Source: Chloroflexota bacterium
Lineage (GTDB): Bacteria; Chloroflexota; Limnocylindria; Limnocylindrales; CSP1-4
Assembly (NCBI GenBank): GCA_013695255.1
Contig: JACDAV010000084.1
Span: 1 to 16,039, forward strand
Length of the DNA stretch: 16,039 nt
Reading direction: 5' to 3'
The notes beneath the pieces were generated by a model that saw only the letters and a list, made by a program, of their open reading frames with translations, was not told the DNA's origin and searched no databases. Numbering within the stretch: position 1 is the first letter of the stretch; each line of letters opens with the position of its first letter. Below, piece after piece: positions 14,614-16,039 of this stretch. Made by a program: the position numbers and the translations under genes.

Positions 14614-15327
14614 TCAGCCGCCCTGCTTCAGCTGGGCGAGCCGGGTCTCCACCTCGACCTCGTCCTCCTCGCTGTCGAGCGACTCGAACTGCTCCTCGAT
14701 CGAGGACGCAGCCACCTCCTCCATGCCGCGGACCTGCGCCTCCTGGCGCCGGATGCGCTCCTCGAAGCGGTTGATCTCGCTCGTGGGGTCCATGATCGAG
14801 ACGCTCTTCATCGTCTGCTGGACCTGGTGCTGCGCCTGCGCCATCTTGGCCCGGCTGACCAGCTCGTCCCGCTTCTGGACCAGCTCCTCGCGCTTGGCCC
14901 GGAGCTTGTTGAGGCCATCCTTCAGCTTGTCGGCCAGCTCGGTCTGCTGCGCTGTCTGGGTCTCGAGCGTCCGGGCCTGCTCCTCGTAGCTGATCTGGCG
15001 CCGAAGCGCGATCCTGGCCAGCTGGTCGAAGCGATCGGCCTCGGAGGCATTTGCCTGGGTGCGGAGCTCATCGGCCCGACGCGAGGCCGCCGCGGCCTTG
15101 TTGCCCCACTCGCCGGTCGCCTCGCGAGCCTCGCGGGCGTCGTCCTCGACGAGCCGCAGGTTGCCGACCGTCTGGGCGACGGCCTCCTCCGCCTCGGCGA
15201 TGTTGTCGGTGTAGTCCCGAACGAGCTGATCGAGCATCTGCTCGGGATCCTCGGCGTCGTCGAGGATCGCGTTGATGTTGGCCCGGACCAGCTGTCCGAT
15301 GCGGCCCAGGATCGAGGATTGCGCCAT
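14614..15327 (-). CDS. pspA: PspA/IM30 (Vipp1) family membrane-stress protein
   Basis: 237 residues, close to the family's usual 220-260. PspA proteins are ESCRT-III-like; they coat and stabilise the inner face of the cytoplasmic membrane during envelope stress. The N-terminal SILGRIGQLVRANINAILDDAEDPEQMLDQLVRDY matches the amphipathic helix and first hairpin of the family. The remainder is one long coiled coil with many Q, E, R and A residues (AEEAVAQTVGNLRLVE, ALRRQISYEEQARTLE), ending in a short acidic helix (SLDSEEDEVEVE). ATG 15327 has AAGGGAGA about 6 nt upstream; an in-frame extension to 15603 is low-complexity Gly/Ala shadow and is rejected. The gene follows the TPM gene by 67 nt on the same strand, so they are probably co-transcribed; a 6-bp hairpin (15354-15372) lies between them. 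pspF and pspBC are not seen. Confidence 0.93.
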   Translation of the reverse strand: MAQSSILGRIGQLVRANINAILDDAEDPEQMLDQLVRDYTDNIAEAEEAVAQTVGNLRLVEDDAREAREATGEWGNKAAAASRRADELRTQANASEADRFDQLARIALRRQISYEEQARTLETQTAQQTELADKLKDGLNKLRAKREELVQKRDELVSRAKMAQAQHQVQQTMKSVSIMDPTSEINRFEERIRRQEAQVRGMEEVAASSIEEQFESLDSEEDEVEVETRLAQLKQGG

Positions 15328-15394
15328 CACGGTTCTCCCTTGTGCTGCTGCCTCGAGGGCCTGCGACCCTCGTTTGACTGGCGAGACCCGGCGA

Positions 15395-16039
15395 TCACCA
15401 CCGGCCTCCCCGCGATCGACCACCGCCGCCGCCTCCGCCGCCGAACCCGCCGCCGCCCGAGCCGCCCCCACCTCCGCCGAACGGGCCGCTCCAGCCTCCG
15501 CCGCCGCCGCCGAACGGGCCGGACGACCCCCATGGCGACCCGCCCCAGCCGCCGCCGCCCGAGCGACCACCACCGCTGAGAACACCGCCGATGATCCCGC
15601 CAAGGATCACGCCAGCCAGATCGCTCGAGCCGCTGCGACCACCGAGGCCGCCGCCGAAGCCGCCGCCACCGAAGCCACCGCCGTGCTGGTCGAGATCGTC
15701 GCTCGCCAGCTCGTAGGCCTCCTCGGCCAGCCGCTCCGCCTGCCTGGCCGCCTCCATCGAGCGCTGCGGATCGTCGTCACGGAGGGCGAGTGCACGGTCC
15801 AGCACGCGGTCCGCCTCGGCCAGGCGGGTCCGTGCACGCCGCCCGACCCCGCCGCGTCGCACCGCGATGAAGTCGGCGGCTCGGTCGACGTCCGCCTGGG
15901 CGGTGAGCAGCGACGTCTCGAGGGCGGCCATGAACCGTGCGCGCTGCTCTGTGTCCTGGCGGACCGCGGCAAGGGCCCCGTCTGCGGCCCGACGCGCGTC
16001 CGTGGCGCCACGCAGCGCCGCGATCGGGTCGAGCGGAAC
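15395..16039 (-). CDS. TPM-domain (YgcG/Psb32-like) protein, 5' part outside window
   Basis: Only the last 214 residues are visible, in a frame open to the window edge, so the TPM domain itself lies outside. The visible part starts with an alpha-helical stretch (about 1-118) full of Ala, Arg and Asp: LDPIAALRGATDARRAADG, ALETSLLTAQADVDRAADFI, RGGVGRRARTRLAEADRVLD. It is typical of the region after the TPM domain in large actinobacterial and Chloroflexota members. It then passes through SSDLAGVILGGIIGGVL, a short hydrophobic segment, into a long Gly-rich tail (GGGG with W, F, S, P) ending RSRGGRW. Members are usually secreted or membrane-anchored and linked to envelope quality control, and co-occurrence with PspA is known. 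ATG 15931 is internal, not the start. Assignment rests on the C-terminal pattern and the neighbour, since the catalytic domain is not visible. Confidence 0.72.
   Translation of the reverse strand, partial: VPLDPIAALRGATDARRAADGALAAVRQDTEQRARFMAALETSLLTAQADVDRAADFIAVRRGGVGRRARTRLAEADRVLDRALALRDDDPQRSMEAARQAERLAEEAYELASDDLDQHGGGFGGGGFGGGLGGRSGSSDLAGVILGGIIGGVLSGGGRSGGGGWGGSPWGSSGPFGGGGGGWSGPFGGGGGGSGGGGFGGGGGGGGRSRGGRW

Overview
The window is high-GC bacterial chromosome with tightly packed genes. No ribosomal or other marker gene is present, so taxonomy is only a guess. GC-rich codon use, TAnnnT boxes 6-9 nt before several start codons (leaderless mRNAs), a TPM-PspA pair and a DgcN/DgcA pair would fit a Chloroflexota (Limnocylindria-like) or actinobacterial genome, probably environmental. 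No tRNA, rRNA, CRISPR array, insertion sequence or integrase was seen.

Region 1 (1-7367) looks like a carbohydrate-use locus. A GH130-type mannoside phosphorylase/hydrolase runs leftward off the window edge. A rightward operon starts across a 166-bp divergent control region and holds a lipoprotein sugar-binding protein, two CUT1 ABC permeases, a large predicted lipoprotein glycosidase with carbohydrate-binding modules, and a YesL/DUF624-like membrane protein. The transporter ATPase is absent and is presumably supplied from elsewhere. The inferred logic is extracellular trimming and binding of a mannose-containing glycan, uptake of the oligosaccharide, and cytoplasmic cleavage by the GH130 enzyme. 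Two genes in this operon appear to begin with CTG.

Region 2 (7430-10656, minus strand) is a two-gene operon. A secreted or membrane-anchored Pro/Thr repeat protein overlaps by a TTGA junction the start of a membrane GAF-GGDEF-EAL protein that should make and/or degrade c-di-GMP.

Region 3 (10916-13537, plus strand) carries a small BauB-like cupin, then a DUF1611 protein (DgcN type) overlapping by ATGA an enolase-superfamily epimerase (DgcA type). The last two match the D-glutamate catabolic pair that goes through N-acetyl-glutamate.

Region 4 (13538-14212) is a 237-bp intergenic stretch with three DnaA-box-like 9-mers at exact 12-bp spacing and a possible structured leader. An uncharacterised 125-residue protein and a strong terminator hairpin follow.

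Region 5 (14295-16039, minus strand) holds the 3' part of a TPM-domain membrane protein gene, then pspA, then a separately promoted 75-residue helical protein. This looks like an envelope-stress module.
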